From Marthasterias glacialis (Eukaryota > Echinodermata > Asteroidea > Forcipulatida > Asteriidae): a stretch of 64,000 nucleotides of DNA. The stretch covers positions 12,010,328-12,074,327 of the forward strand of contig OU452239.1 of assembly GCA_911728455.2 (NCBI GenBank), written 5' to 3'. A program made the position numbers and the translations under genes. Below are positions 34,140 through 47,985 of the stretch, piece after piece; positions within the stretch are counted from its first letter, which is position 1, and every line of letters starts with the position of its first letter. The notes under the pieces were generated by a model. The model worked only from the letters and a program-made list of their open reading frames with translations. It was not told where the DNA came from and did no database searches.

Positions 34140-34332
34140 CAGGATAAACGTTTACTCGTAACGATATTAATCTGTCAGAAACTGTATTTGATTTAATCGG
34201 TTTCGAAACATGAAATAGTAGTTAGCAGTTGGGTCCCACCAAAGAAGAGTACCATTCAAAGTATAGAGTATTAAGGAAATCCGAGAAATTGGTCATTCCA
34301 AGGTGTAGAACGACCAGATGTCAGAAAAACCA

Positions 34333-34583
34333 TAGAGTTATATATAAGAACTAGAGGGCGCACAAACCATGCGACACGGCCGGCGACAAGGAGCATTTTT
34401 GACCATTGAGAAAATGGCGCGGACCATTCATTTACTCTGGTCTCATCCGTTCACACAGCAACCATTATTTTTAAGTGGACATTCGTATGCAAGAGACCCA
34501 TAGGGATTTTCACCCATGGTGAGTCAGTGGAGTTCCGTGCGTGGCATCGCGAGTGCTCCCTCTAGTTCTTAAATATAACTCTA
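34333..34583. mobile_element. TA-flanked MITE, Tc1/mariner-like
   Basis: Terminal inverted repeats TAGAGTTATATATAAGAACT and, reversed from the right end, TAGAGTTATATTTAAGAACT, both continuing into AGAGGG. The TA ends fit mariner insertion. There is no ORF. A degraded relative lies at 49195-49440. Confidence 0.75.
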
Positions 34584-34599
34584 AGGGAAAAAAAAACAC

Positions 34600-37160
34600 T
34601 CGTATACATGACCAATCTGTTGAACATAAATGGCTTGTAAATATTTTGGTGTACTACTATAAAAAAAGTTTGTTTTTGGAGCAGTCTCGACACTGACGGG
34701 GACTTGATGTGCTCTGTCCCGACTTGGTTGCCCATGGAATTGTTTCCTCTCACGGGGTAATTGGGTCGGGATGGGGTATAGTGGGTTTGAGCTGGTGTCG
34801 TGGATGCGCTAAAGAGAACGTTTTTTTGTTCTTATTTGAGTTTTTCTGTGGTGGTTCGTCTGCGCTTTTGTGCGCTTATGTTACTAATATCCATTGAATG
34901 TTATTTTTAGTTTTTTTTTTCTTCCCTTTTAAATTTTTGTCGCAATTTTATTATTTTTTTTTTTTTTACTGTGATGCCAATTCTTAATAAGCCTTTTATG
35001 AATGAATGAATGAAATGAGTTTGCGTCAAGACTTAACTTCAAGGACGGTTAACAATAATTATTCAAATTAATAAAAATATGCCCAAAATAAACCAGCCAG
35101 CTAAAAAAAGAACTGATAAACAGATAAATTCTGCTTTAGAGATGTACTTTAAATAAAAATAAAACGCAGAACGCCTTGCGCAAACGTAGTATTCCTCTAT
35201 TGTAATGTACGGCTATAGTCAAGACAAATTAGCGCAACTTCGAATCCTTGCATTACTGAAGCTGACGTAGTTAAATCGGGCTTTAGTGTGTTCTTTTGTG
35301 TGCTTCACACCAGGGACAGCTTGTCAACTTATAAAATTGGATAAAGTACCGCTGTAATTTCATAAAGACTCCATCATTGCCGGAACAGAGTAGAATCAGA
35401 AATGTCACCTCCTCTTTTGATTCTTGATGGTCGGATATAACATGCATATTTTATGTTACACAATAGAGTAAAGTGATGTTGATCGTCCATGGCAAGATAA
35501 ACTAATCCACATTCGGCTTAGGAATTTGAAGTTAATGAAGGCTTTCAGGGGATATTTCAATGTTCAACCATTCAGTTGAAGCAGAGGTAAAGGTAAGTTG
35601 AATGTTGAGGCTGAGGGGAAAGTACATGTACGTCATAGCTGTGTTTCCATCGCCTGAAACGATTTCACGACAAAAATAATGTCATTTTGACAAATAATAA
35701 TAATGCGATTTCATTTCCTTATTTTTTTATTCCACCATATCAGTAAAAAAGTATCTGTATAATAAAATGTTTAATGTAAAGTAAAAAAAATAAATAAATA
35801 AATAAAAAATAAATAAATAAAAAATAAACAAGTAAATAAAAATGAGGCCAAGGTGTCATAAACGCATACAAATATTAATATTAAAAAGTAAACATTTCGA
35901 AGAATCTCGACTAGAATAAAGTAAACAAATTAAATAAAATAATTATTGCATTTCAATACGCAAACAAAAAATCCCTTGTGAAGCTTTTTTTGTCACCAGA
36001 GACAACGGCACCTTAATAAAGTTTTACCGTACACTATTTCCACTAAAACGGATTTTCATGTATTGACCCATTTCACCTGACGTCATCATCACAATAATCT
36101 TGGTTGCGCCATTATGGTGGTCAATGTCACTGAGTTATTCAGTGAAGAGCGCACTTTAGGAGACATTTTAGGAGAAAATTAAGAGCGTGGCACAGTCGGC
36201 GCGTGTGACGTGCGTGCAAAGGGTCAATAGGTTAATTTCTGGAAACTGTTGATGTCTTCTTGATTCAAAATCGGCCAGTATTTTTTTTTTTTTTTCACAA
36301 CACTAAAATTCACCAATTGCAAAGGATTTGTATAGAATACGCAAATAAGCTGACGATCCTCTTTAAGAAATATATTAGCAAATTACTACCGAAAATTAAA
36401 ACCACTTTATTTTGATAAAAAATACGGGTCATTCAATCGAGGTTTACAAAAACGAAACAATTCCCAACCGACACGCTAACCCAATCCACGTTTTCAAATC
36501 CAGCTAATGAATGGCCTCCGTTCAATTTTTAAATTGAATTGTTCAGATGAAAACCCAAGACTCATGTGACGTAAGTGTACCTAAAACAATTGCTGGATTT
36601 TCCAAAAATTGCTAAGTCTTTGTTTTATTTCATGTTTTGTTACACAGTCAACCCGCCGCTGGCAACGTGCTTTGCACAATAATCAATTCATTGAAGTAGA
36701 ACAATACTATGTGAAACTGTATACGTTTTTACTCATATACGTGACGCTTATCACGTAGCGGTAGTTACTGTCATGTCTCCGTCCGTATGTGTTTATGATT
36801 GCATATGATTGGTTATGATGAGATGGCTTTCGTAACGGTAGCAATTTCCTCGAAGAGGAATTGTCTTTTTCACAATTTGCGCCATATCCTTCACCCTTGC
36901 TCTCAACGGCCCGCAATCTCCCTGCGTGATTAAGCCGGAAAACGCCTGTTTTTAGGTTGAATTGAAAACGAGAACAGGTGACCGACACCTCTTTATAATA
37001 ACCTGGTACAAGCTGTCAAGCAGAAACATTGTTTTTAAGCACTGTCTCCGCTAAGCAAGATTTAGCAGGGGACCATTTACAGACAAAAGTACACGGTATT
37101 TTGGCTGGTAGCCTGAACAGCAACATTTGTTTGTGTGCTAAGCGTTTATATATTTACACT
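34600..37160. other. Region without a recognised gene
   Basis: A/T-rich, with TAAA-rich low-complexity sequence near 35765-35845. Apart from repeat D, no structure was recognised. Confidence 0.4.
36055..36200 (+). repeat. Dispersed repeat D (copy 3)
   Basis: TATTGACCCATTTCACCTGA, AATCTTGGTTGCGCCATTAT and GGTCAATGTC match the copies at 9937 and 33700. Confidence 0.6.
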
Positions 37161-37167
37161 TATGTAA

Positions 37168-37316
37168 AAGCAAAACCGGAGTCCTATACAGTGCACGTAT
37201 CTACCAACAATAAGGAACTGAAGGCGCGTCATATTGTTTCAAGACAGCTCTTTGAATTTTTTTGAATTATGAGACCCATTCATGTAGCACCTCATTGGGG
37301 TTTACAAGGTTCAGAC
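37168..37316 (-). mobile_element. tRNA-derived SINE, 3' fragment
   Basis: Shares the SINE tail: CTACCAACAATAAGGAACTG, GGCGCGT, TTATGAGACCCATTCATGTA and GCACCTCAT. The body and head are missing. Confidence 0.65.
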
Positions 37317-37400
37317 CTTACCAGACTTGCTTGATCGTGGGTTCGAATCCCACCCGGTTAGCCGCTGAGGATTTTAGTTGCCGCGGGACTCTGAAATCAC
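37316..37400 (+). mobile_element. tRNA 3'-half-like fragment
   Basis: GTGGGTTCGAATCCCAC forms a perfect T-arm with a canonical B box, but no matching D-arm or anticodon stem precedes it. It is a SINE fragment rather than a tRNA gene. Confidence 0.45.
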
Positions 37401-37514
37401 TAGTCAATAATGATAACAGTAACGTTCAACAGAGATAACTTTAATATGAAAGGTCTACACTGTTTGCTACCGTGGCATGTTTCTGTTACTGTCGGTTTTA
37501 GTTCTTGTTTACAG

Positions 37515-37843
37515 CAGTGGCGTAACTAAGGGGGGGGGGTACGCCCCCAACTGATGTCCGTGCCCCCCCCCCCCCATTTGAAATCTGGATTTTTGAGATT
37601 GAAAATTACCAGCATAAAATGTTACATTTTATAAGCATTTACGCAGTAATTTCAGTGTTTTTAGAACTATTTTGAATTATTTACACACATAATGTATTTT
37701 GTTTTACGTCAACACCTCAGAAAACACTGAAAAGGGGCTTGTTTAGGAAAAATACAAACGGGAACTACAGTTTTAATTTGCCCCCTAGGAAAAATGGTGC
37801 ACCCCCTTGTGCCCCCTAAAATTTTACCCTAGTTACGGCGCTG
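37515..37843. mobile_element. hAT-type MITE 1
   Basis: Ends CAGTGGCGTAACTAAGG and, reversed, CAGCGCCGTAACTAGGG. The flanking 8-mers GTTTACAG and GTTTTCAG differ at one base, as expected of an aged 8-bp hAT target duplication. It has C/G homopolymer runs inside and no ORF. Confidence 0.8.
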
Positions 37844-38321
37844 GTTTTCAGCCCAAGAAAACACATTTTAACATAGGTATTCAATGTGCTTGATTTACGG
37901 CCTGCTGTTCATATATTTGACTGTTGGAGCAGCTGTTAATCATCGGCAGTTTCCAGAATGTAATGAGATTTATTTTTTGTTTCTTTTGATTAAAAAACTG
38001 CAACTGAAGAGCAACGCATTTCGTCTCTCATAAATAACAATACCAGTAACTAATAATCAATGTTTTTAGGGACAGATGCATCTTCTTGGGTGATCTGAGG
38101 TCATTAACTTTTCACAATACTTATTCACTTTTGGGGTAAAAATATAAGGAAAAAAAAAACACTACAAAACCAACAGTTGATAAGAAAATTTACTTTTGCT
38201 TTATACTCGCCAAGTTGTCCTCGCTAAGCTGTCCAATGTGGGTTTTCAACGATAAGTTTTTAATTTTGCTATAGAGTCAAGCAGGCGTAACCGGTAAAGT
38301 ATTTTGATCATTACTGTTTAC

Positions 38322-38350
38322 GTAAAAAAAAAAAAAAAAAAAAAAAAAAA
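38322..38350 (+). repeat. Poly(A) tract
   Basis: An uninterrupted run of nearly 30 A. A second run lies at 39017-39040. Either could be the tail of a decayed retroposon, but no body was recognised upstream. Confidence 0.9.
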
Positions 38351-39461
38351 ACTTTGATAAATAATTAATGTTCAATTCTGTTTGATTCCTCGCATTCCCG
38401 TAAGTAAAAATATCAAATCAAATAAAACATAATTAAAAATGAAACACGGTAGTTGTTTAAAAACATGCCTAGGAATATCGTACAGACCGGCCAACTTCCG
38501 AACGGAAACATATTTACCTGCAAACGAAAACAATAACAAAGTGACCCCTTTTCACTCGCAATTAGCGTTTTTGTTGGATAGAAACAGATTGTTACTGTGG
38601 TGTCTATTCAAATTATCCGGCGAATCAATCGTGATCTCCTTCAACACACACACTGCACTGAGACAAATCTCTTGATTGTAAACTTTCGCTCAAAACGGAA
38701 GGGCCTTGCAAAATCATCTGATTAGAATTGGAGCCGTTTTGCAAAAGGTCGACTCCCTCCAGTGTACTAAGGGTACCTACCAATTGACATCTGCTTGGGA
38801 AAGAAATCCAGACGCTAGATTTACATCATGTATAAGAACTTGATTGATTTCAATCTAGATATCACAAATTAATTTGGGTCAACGACTCTTTGCTGCGTGC
38901 AAATACAAACAACGCCCACTTCGTCATCACCCCTCAACGGACTAGAAATTAAAACTCATTTCAATCAATCAGGGGGCAGAATATTTGAGAAGATCCTCAT
39001 GGCGTAAGCTGCCATTAAAAAAAAAAAAAAAAAAAAAAATCTGGACTAAGCTTTATGACATATCTAATGAACTAGTAACACGTGTTTATTCTACGGGGGT
39101 TGGGAGAGTCATACCACCGGCAAAATTGACCTGCCCGAACGCCAACTCGGAGTTGGAAGTGCGTGTTACGGGGATTTATAATATTGTCTCTGAAAACAAG
39201 CTTTTAGAGTAGCAAGGAAGCCTCTGAAATGACGGAGATTTTAAAGTGGGCACTGGCGACAAGTCCCTACCCCGTACATCCTTTGGGTGAAATAAATTCG
39301 ATTCTATTTTTTTTTTTACATAAGCGGCGTGTCACTCCATCTGCCGTCCTTCTACATCGATTGAAATACACATACAACAACTTATAAAAAATAACAAAAT
39401 ACATGCATCCCAAGAAAAATACTTTTTTTTAAGTCAATAATCATAAATTATTTACTTGTGT

Positions 39462-39625
39462 ACACCGATGTGGGTTAAAGCACTGTATACCCAATACTTT
39501 ACCGAGTCCTGTGAAAAAGTCAACCGCTATATTCCTAGGGTGAGATTCGAGCCTACGACCCCCGCCATTCTAGAGCAGATTTCTTACCAACTAGACTACC
39601 GAGACTGCCCGGCAGTAGATTCCCG
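39462..39625 (-). mobile_element. tRNA-derived SINE, third family
   Basis: On the minus strand the head reads TAGTCTAGTTGGTAAGAAAT (A box) and GTAGGCTCGAATCTCACCC (B box). It ends in a tail with GTATACAGTGCTTTAACCC. A tail-only relic is at 605-650. Confidence 0.65.
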
Positions 39626-40469
39626 ATGCAAAAATCAACATCTATTATAATCAATAGTCATACCAAATTCAAAGTAACCAATTGTTGTTTTGTTTTGTTT
39701 ATTTCTTTTTTTTCTCCTTTATCATAACATCATTTAAGTTGAATAGTTTTCCCCAAAAAAGTATTACTACTTTTTACTGGGGAATTTATAAAATTACAGC
39801 AAGCAGTAGGAGGCGAGGCTTTATATTTCGTTATTAAAATTTTACTTTTATGTAAACATACTTTGCAAAAACTACGACCATGCAAACCTTAAAAAAAAAA
39901 CTCAATTTAAGAGTGAAGTGTTTGGGAAAGAATTCCTCCAGAGTAACCTACTAAAAGTAATCCACGCACTGTATGTAAGATGTTCACATGAATCCATGGA
40001 AGCTGTTTGAGCCGGCCCTATACCCCAAGGCTAACCAATATCGTCTAGAATTTAATGTTCTTGTTGCTGTGGAAAACAAAGTCATATTACCCACAGGCTG
40101 TAGATGATCGTTTTTTTTTTTGAGCGCGAACAAAACATTTCACCAACCAATCAATCATAAATGAGGTTCATAGGAAACGCCCCAGGTGTGTTATTTGGGT
40201 AAGTGTGAACATATTATTACAACGATGGAAGACCGCCTTGACGCCTATCAAAAACTTGCGATGATCTTGCACGTACGGACTCAAATTACTGCGAGGGGTA
40301 AATCTTGTAGGTTTAAATTGTGATGAATTTGAATTTGAATGACCAACTTAGGAACTTGTGAGTCAGCACCTACAACCACCACAGTCCTTGAAATTTAAAA
40401 CTGCAGTTAATAGAGAGCTATATATACGGCTATCTTAGCTCTTCTTTTTAAATCACAATCTGATAATTG

Positions 40470-40665
40470 CAGTGGCGTAGCCAAAGGGACAAAGGGGAGG
40501 CTACCCCCCTCCCCACCCGTGGAACATCTTTCTCCCTGCCCCCCCCCCCCTGTCAGGCTCTGGACACCGTGAAATTTGCTTTAATCAGACAATTTTAACT
40601 GAAATTGCACCATCTACAAATATCTGTGCCCCCCTCCTTCAAAATAGATGCTGGCTACGCTACTG
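40470..40665. mobile_element. hAT-type MITE 2
   Basis: Ends CAGTGGCGTAGCCAAAG and, reversed, CAGTAGCGTAGCCAGC. Flanking 8-mers GATAATTG and GATCACTG match at six of eight positions. Confidence 0.75.
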
Positions 40666-40999
40666 GATCACTGTAACCAAATCGAGATAAGGAGGACATT
40701 GTTTTCTGAGTTTTAACTAAAATGGAAATCACAGTTTCCTAGTAAAAATGTAAATGACAAAGACGGTGTGAAAGTTAAATGAATATCTAAACCAACACCG
40801 ACAATAATGATATTAACGATATACCAAAACAACTTAAACGACTATACGTGAAAGCACCTTTTTCAGGTCATCAAATATTCGATTTGAATGCCATATGACT
40901 AGATAAATAAGTACGGTACATTACATACAAAGGAATGGGAGGAAAAATCTAAGTAGATCATAAATCGACCCCAACGTTTTAATATATTATATTAATACA

Positions 41000-43860
41000 T
41001 ATATTTGTAGTCAACAATAACAAGCATTAAATAAAAATACCAGTAAATCTTTACAGTATAAGTCACGACAGGTGCATAGCACCAATTATTCTTTGTCCAC
41101 AGTTCATCTGATAATCTGTTTCATTTCAGAGGGAAAAAACAAACAAACAAAAACAATGATAGCAACGACACGTAAAATGCACCCTTTTTTCAAAAACACA
41201 TCTAAAAGTATCAGGTGATCTCAAAGTAATGACCGTCTAGTCAAAAATGTGCTTTAATTTACTTTGGAGACAAACGTGCTGTGTGAATACTGCGCCAATT
41301 CAAGAAGTGGGCGGGGAGTTTCTAAAAATGACGTATTAGCGACACGTATCTCCTGACAGGGTTTACACGCTAGCTCGCACAGATGGATAAACACTGGAGG
41401 AAAAAGAATGGAACAATATTGCGCAGTTCTTAATTTCCACAATTTCATACTCCGTATGCGGATTTACACGCGCATCAAACGAACTTTATTTTGTTATCTC
41501 CGATTTAAATGTCAATAAACGGGAAATGCCCAAGGCTTTTCGAGTAAAAATGACTGAAAAGCCATCTTTGCAGTAGCCTACACAAGAGAAGACAACAAAA
41601 AGTTTTTGTATTTTGAGGGGATTGTAATTTTTGTTAGCAAAGAATATGAAGACGAATTCATTTTTAGAGGTAGGGTAAATCACAAGCACCAATCTGAATG
41701 CCAAAGTTACAGATGGATCATGCTGGCTTTAGCTTCGTGTGATAACTGCGTCGGCTAAAATAACAGACCCTGTTGAGTAATTTTTCCCCTTTTTCGCTAA
41801 GCTGTTAAATTGATTACTATTGCTCTTTTTGCGTGGTGGGGCCACGTGTTGAGTCAAAGTCTAATATTCACGGCTGTAGGATAACGATGTGTGGGGCGGG
41901 GGCGTCTAGTGGTATAGACTTGAAATCACGTCTGTTGAACTGTCTTACATTCGCACACACCGCGACGTGCTGAGCACAGTCCTAATTGCGGGGACGGTAC
42001 GTACACCCTCGATCCCAATATGCGGGTGTTTTGCTCAAATTACAGACTTGAATAACTTGTAATAAGTTGTATACACAGCAATGCACTTGCTACCAAAATT
42101 GGACGGAGCATTCTTTTTGGTTAAGAATCATAACATATGAATATTCATGATACATCTTTTATCCCATGCGTTATACCACAACCGTACCGGTGAAATCTCA
42201 TCTGTCTCTATGGAAAATGATGCATATGCAATAAACAGCTGCATTTATAAACATTAATCAAGAAAACATGTTAGTCGAGTCGTTAGCCACGGACCATTTG
42301 CTACGTATGACATGAACAAATACCGTCCTGAAGCCTGCGAACGTTGCATGAACGGACGCATGCTTTGGGCTATCTCATTACTACAGACGGCGTTCACGGA
42401 CAACGTACGCCTTTTAACGACTTGTCATCAAGTCTACTACTGGTTCGGCTTTTCATTTTCCATCCCAACACTAAGGTGTGACGTTGTTTGCATGTAAACT
42501 TAATATTGTTTTGCTCTTAACAGAGATTATTGTATCGACACAAAGTTATCAGTCAACGTCCACTGGGAATTTACAGGCATGAGGCTTCAGCAATACTGTA
42601 ATCGCCATGTTGAACTTTACACTGCACACCACTATATAAAAAATAATTTAAAATAGAGTGCGTCAAATACTTGATACGTAAACGTGTTTTTTGATACGTA
42701 AGTCACAGTGGAACACGTCTTAAGGCTTACCATCGGGACTCTTCTCAAAAAAACAGACCACGAAATGCAATTTAAGTTCAGCACGAGGAAACGATTATTC
42801 CGTGTCTTTCCACTGGCGGCAAAACGGATTTTGTTTTGCATTGACGGAGCGAAATTTCATTATAGTTGATATCCTTTGTGAACATTTTACCGTAATGTAC
42901 GATGAAGAATTCAGATGGGAAAATACCCCGTGATTCGAATTACGGATTTAATTTATCATTGAATACTGTCAATCACCCGCCAAAGAGCGCCTGCTTATAT
43001 CAGAGTTAAGCACAATCGTTGGAATGGTTTTACAATATGAAAAGGGCAACTATCTTGTCAACCCCGGTATCCCATTGTTCTCTGTCTTTCCTTTGTCATA
43101 GTTTACTGCCTTCTTTAATCAAGTCACATGCAGTGTACGCGTGGATAGTCTGGCTTTATTCTAGCAGCAGATATCCCAGCGGTAACTGCACTATATAGTT
43201 GGTAATGGAAAAGTGTGTAACCCCAGGAGCTAGAAGTCAAGGAAGTCAGTACACAGACGATCAAACAAGCCCATTTTTGTTAAAAATAGCCGCCCACACA
43301 GGTAAATTCACTACAGTAATTTCGTATCCCAGCCTCCGCGAGCGTATCAGCGTAGGGAATAGCCCCTTGAAATTGATTGGGTTTGTCATGGGAATTCAAT
43401 TTCAGTGACCTCAGCAAGAGTCAGGCAAGAAGGTGGCAAAGATAAGATTCCGTGGTGGGATGAAATGAACCAGCACCGCAAACAAAATGACATTGTGTAA
43501 AGACATGATGTAATTTGTTGAATTATCGACGTGGGCAGACACTGTAGTTTCCAGTAATTTGATATGTCATTATCGAAATCAAACTTTATTGGATTGATTT
43601 ATGTAAGAGGTAAATCCAGACCCCTGGGGTAGCTTGGCTTAACCTTTGGACCATCCCTAAGCTTGCTCAACTTTTCTTGGTCAGATGCATAAAACAATAT
43701 CAGTTGAATAATAGCAAGCCAAGTGATACACGTTTGGAAATTGTCCTTACGACAACTCCTTAAAATGTAACTTGATTAGCTCTCGCGCAGCCAGCCCTTT
43801 GGCTGCTATGTAAACGCTTTACTCAAACGACGGATCAAAGCCTCAGAATGTATCATTTAG
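41000..43860. other. Region without a recognised gene
   Basis: Nothing beyond short random-looking ORFs was found here. No repeat family was recognised. Confidence 0.35.
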
Positions 43861-44248
43861 AACTGATTAGCTGAGTACGACCTCTGACAGCGTGGAGGGG
43901 GAGACAGGGAGAGTGTTTTTAGTTAAAGACGTTGGAGAAAAACAACGCGGTCGAGTGATGTGTTGAAACAGGCTTCTGTTTGATGAATTCGAACCGTTCC
44001 CCACGTCCATTTGGACGTCCGAGAGAATCAATTTAACACCCCCTTGTTTTTGCAGTAGAGCGAATGGCATAAGAACGCGCTACACAGTATCTCTCGATAA
44101 TGAATACCATTTTACCACCCATGAACAAATTAAGCTTGTAAAAATCTATGTACACCTTAATCACCTTCTAGTTTTGTGTTGAAGTTATTTTAGTTTATCA
44201 TATTAGCAGAGAGAGAGGCCCATAACGCGCCTTTTCCCATATTTTTTT

Positions 44249-44335
44249 GTATTTCTACAATTGTATTTCTACAATTGTATTTCTACAATTGTATTTCTAC
44301 AATTGTATTTCTACAATTGTATTTCTACAAATGTA
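44249..44335 (+). repeat. 14-bp tandem repeat
   Basis: About six copies of TATTTCTACAATTG head to tail. Each contains the palindrome CAATTG. Confidence 0.95.
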
Positions 44336-45841
44336 TTATCAATAGGCCTATATATATTTTGTATGGAAACTGAGATATCATAAATAAATATTGCAGGAAA
44401 AACATCAAACAAGCTAAAAGTACAGCTGATAATCAACTAGATTTAAATTCACTTGCACTGCCGGCAAATATTCCAATTATCGCTTCTTAACAGTCCTTAG
44501 GAACATTATATCTTGATGTCTTCATTTGATCACCTTTAAAGTAAAGGTGCTTTTCTTTTTTAATGAGCTATAAAACATGCGCTTATCCTACTTTCGCTCT
44601 CCAAATGAGACATTTATACTAATATAATCCTCCGAGGGAATCATATTCAAATTTGAACTTTCGGATAACCAATTTGTTTTCTGTCATGTATAATAGAGCG
44701 ATCCAGGAAAAAAAAATAAATAAAAAATTCTGAGAAACAAGTCTCTAGGGTGCCTCTGCACTTTTGAAGCACGCGCTATGATTGCTCACAACCTGGATTG
44801 ATCCGATGAGCTTTTACCGTTTAAAATGGACGATCACGATTCCCACTCGTGGACTAGTACGTAGTGTCTGGACACATGAGTGTGGTTTGTGGTGGTTTAT
44901 TTGATTCCTATGAGGTTTGCACTACCACGGGAAAGTCACGACTGCTGGTTTGTTTGTTTAATGAGTGCTGGCGGTAGCCGCCGTCCTTGGTATCAACTTT
45001 CAAAATTGCTTCTTCTTTTCCTTGCTTTCTGGCACGTTTTACTGGACTTTAATCATTCTATGATGTCATGCTTCTGAAGACAATGCAATCGAAACATCAT
45101 TTCAGGTGAGGTTTTGTCTGACCTATGACCTTAACTACAGGTCTCGTAATTACATTTTTATTCAATTTAAGGCCAGTCATTGAATCAAACACAAGTAAAT
45201 GAAACAAGTTTGGGGAAAAAATAAACAAAAAAAATCAACCAGAACGATGACAAGTTACATGTGTACATTTGCTCAGGAAAATGGCAAAAGTTCAAGGTTA
45301 TGAGACCCAAAGATTAATGTATTATCGTCGGCAAAAATTGACAAGTTCTTTGACTTGTCACAGTCTCTTGGGCTCTACGAATCGAAGCTGTGATTTGATT
45401 ATGTAGACTGTTCTCATCCCAAGCCGGGTGTCTGAGCTACATCAATAAGCATACATCAATAAGCATACCTTTAAAACCTTTCTGAATTGTGTCTCCCGTG
45501 TGGGCGGTAAAATCGTTTTGATTGATCAAGAGAAGGCCTAAAGATCCCTTGTTCTGATAGAAGCAGCACACGCAACGGCTTGTACCTGAAAAGATGTTTT
45601 CTTTTACAGAAAAAAACAGCTAAAAGTTTAATAGAATGAAAACCAGTTAACGCAGATTCCTAAATTAAACAAATTTCCACCGCCAAGAAGAACCGAAAGC
45701 ACGCAGAAGAAAACAAAAATTGAACAAGTCGCTAGCAGTGGGCTACTACATCGCTTAAATTAATGATAACACAAACACGAACAATGTGCATGCACTGTAC
45801 CATGAAATATGCTAAAATAATGAAAATATTAGAGGCTGACA

Positions 45842-46258
45842 GTCGTGGCCGCGCGTTTACATTACGGGCACTGGACTTTGTTTCTGATCAGAGTGTTTGG
45901 TGCGAGTCCCGGTCTTGACACTTGTATCCTAATTTTAAAGCAAGGCACTTGACCATTATTTCTTCGTCCTTCGGATGGGACGCAAAGGTTGCAGTAGGTC
46001 CCAAGCATTGTGTAATGCACGTAAAAGAACCCAGTTACACTTATCGCTAAGAGAAGGGGTTCGCCCCGGTGTTTCTGGCAGTGGCTGCTGAATGCGCCGC
46101 AGTACACATTGTAAACCCTTATGAGGTGCTACATAAAATGGATCCCATAATTCAAAAACTTCAAAAACCTGTCTTAAAAATATTATAACAAGCGCCTTGA
46201 GTAATTGTTGGTTGCACTATACAAGACTCCGGTATTATTACTGTTAATGTTATTATTG
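45842..46258 (+). mobile_element. tRNA-derived SINE, near full length
   Basis: AGTCGTGGCCGCGCG head, GTGCGAGTCCCGG B box, body with CACTTATCGCTAAGAGAAGG, and a 3' part with AAGCGCCTTGAG and ATTATTACTG. Same family as 8173-8608. Confidence 0.85.
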
Positions 46259-47414
46259 TGAACATAACGACATATCTGTCACTAGTGCATCCAATTTGAA
46301 AAGCTACATATCAATGATGTAATGAAGCGTGGGCATATTGATCATGTAAGGCGGCAACAAGCTTAATCTATCAAACTACATAAAGGCTTGACGAATAAAA
46401 GGAAACCGCTCTGGTTGCATTTTGACGTAATAAAATACGTATGTGTCGGGAAACAAAATACGTATGTGTCGGGATTCGTCAACGAAGCGTTTCATCCGTC
46501 ATACCCCATACATTACGATATAAAGAAACAAATAGCGAGCAAAAAAAACCGATGTCATTAGTTTGCATTGTAGAACATAAAGGTACATGCAGCGAAGTGG
46601 GAACAAGGGAGATCTATCCGAATTATTGAACAAGAGCAGGTGTCAATGTTCCAACAATGCGGAAATTTAGTTCCAAAGAATAACAACACTGCTTATCTGT
46701 TTATGTTTGTTTGTTTTGTTTTTGTTTTCTAAGCGTTGATTTTTAAGTTAACATGACAATTTTTGTTCTTATTGGACAAAAATATGGCCAGAACATTTTT
46801 TTTCTTAGAATTATCACTCCATACTGTATGTGTTTTTGGTTTGTGGGCAACCCTTCAGACGAATGAATCCCCAGCTATTAGTGTGCGCGACACTGTCCCG
46901 ACGTACACGAGGTAATTTCCTGAGCAAAGCCGGGAACATTCGGCTCGCTTTAAAATGGACTGTCACGATTCCATCGGGAATAACTCTTAGTCTTCCAGAT
47001 CGGAAATGAGTGTGGTTCTTCAGGTGGAGGAAGCTTCGCTCGGGGAGGTAGTATAACTTCTACCGAATGAAGTATAAGAACGCACCCCCTTGTAACTAGC
47101 TAAGGGGGAAAGTGTGGGGAGGATGCGGAGTACAGTCGTGTGCATAACATTTGCGTAACATCTCCATCAGTAATACAAACCAACTCCAATCTTCGGAGTT
47201 TTCAGATCAACTTTTTGTCACTCTTGGCATTTGTTGAGCTGAACAAAGTCGATTCAAATCAGGTAACAGTAGATTAAGATGACGCCGTCACTTGCTTACG
47301 GTGTCTCAAAATACCTTCCTTACCTAGACGGACGGAAATACCCACCTTTAGCTAAAACACCATTACACCCGATCAAAACAGACGTGAGTTTGAAAAATGC
47401 CCACTTAAAAGACA

Positions 47415-47475
47415 ACAACAAACAAACAAACAAACAAACAAACAAACAAACAAACAAACAGACAACAAACAAGGG
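47415..47475 (+). repeat. (CAAA)n microsatellite
   Basis: About 12 CAAA units. It makes a false poly-Lys/Gln/Thr/Asn ORF. Confidence 0.95.
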
Positions 47476-47519
47476 AAATCAAGTGGTAAGGTTCAGCAGA
47501 AAATAAGAATGAATACCCC

Positions 47520-47705
47520 TTACATAGTTGTTACTTTCCCAGCCTTTCACTTCAGCGGGCCCCAGTTCGAATCCCATCACGTACCGAAGCCTCAACATTG
47601 TGGATAGGGTTTTCAGTCCCTACCGGCTAACATGGATGTTTCCCTTCCCAGTCTAAGAAGTGAAATTTCTTCATCATCTTCTCCGTGCACATGTTCCTTT
47701 AGACG
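47520..47705 (+). mobile_element. tRNA-like SINE fragment, second family
   Basis: CCCAGCCTTTCACTTCAGCGG and CAGTTCGAATCCC match the copy at 33040-33190. Downstream it has CCCTACCGGCTAACATGG. Confidence 0.55.
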
Positions 47706-47740
47706 GTTTATAGTGCAGGGTATTTGTGAGTGCTCCTTTC

Positions 47741-47985
47741 CCTAAACGTAAAAGTCAAGAGCGAAAAACCACTCTTCCGTCTTGATACTACTCTTGCAAA
47801 GGGCCATATGGCGGGCAACTCTTTTGTGTAGAAGACGGGGTTTTTTTTCAATTCGACTTGCAGTAAAGTTCGGTCAAATTTCACTAAAAAAGAGTGATGC
47901 ACAGTGAGTTTCACTCTCGAAAGAGCCAAAATTACACCACTCTGGCTAAATAGTGATTTTCCCACTCTTTTACATTTACAAGGTT
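47741..47985. repeat. ACTCTTTT fold-back repeat (copy 1)
   Basis: Shares TCTTGCAAAG..CCATATGGCGG, AAGAGTGATGCACAGTGAGT and TTCACTCTCGAAAGAGCC with the copy at 56450. Many ACTCTTT/AAAGAGT motifs in both orientations. Confidence 0.75.

Noticed and set aside
37316..37345. tRNA gene
   Set aside because: Only the T-arm half is present; no acceptor or D-arm partner upstream.
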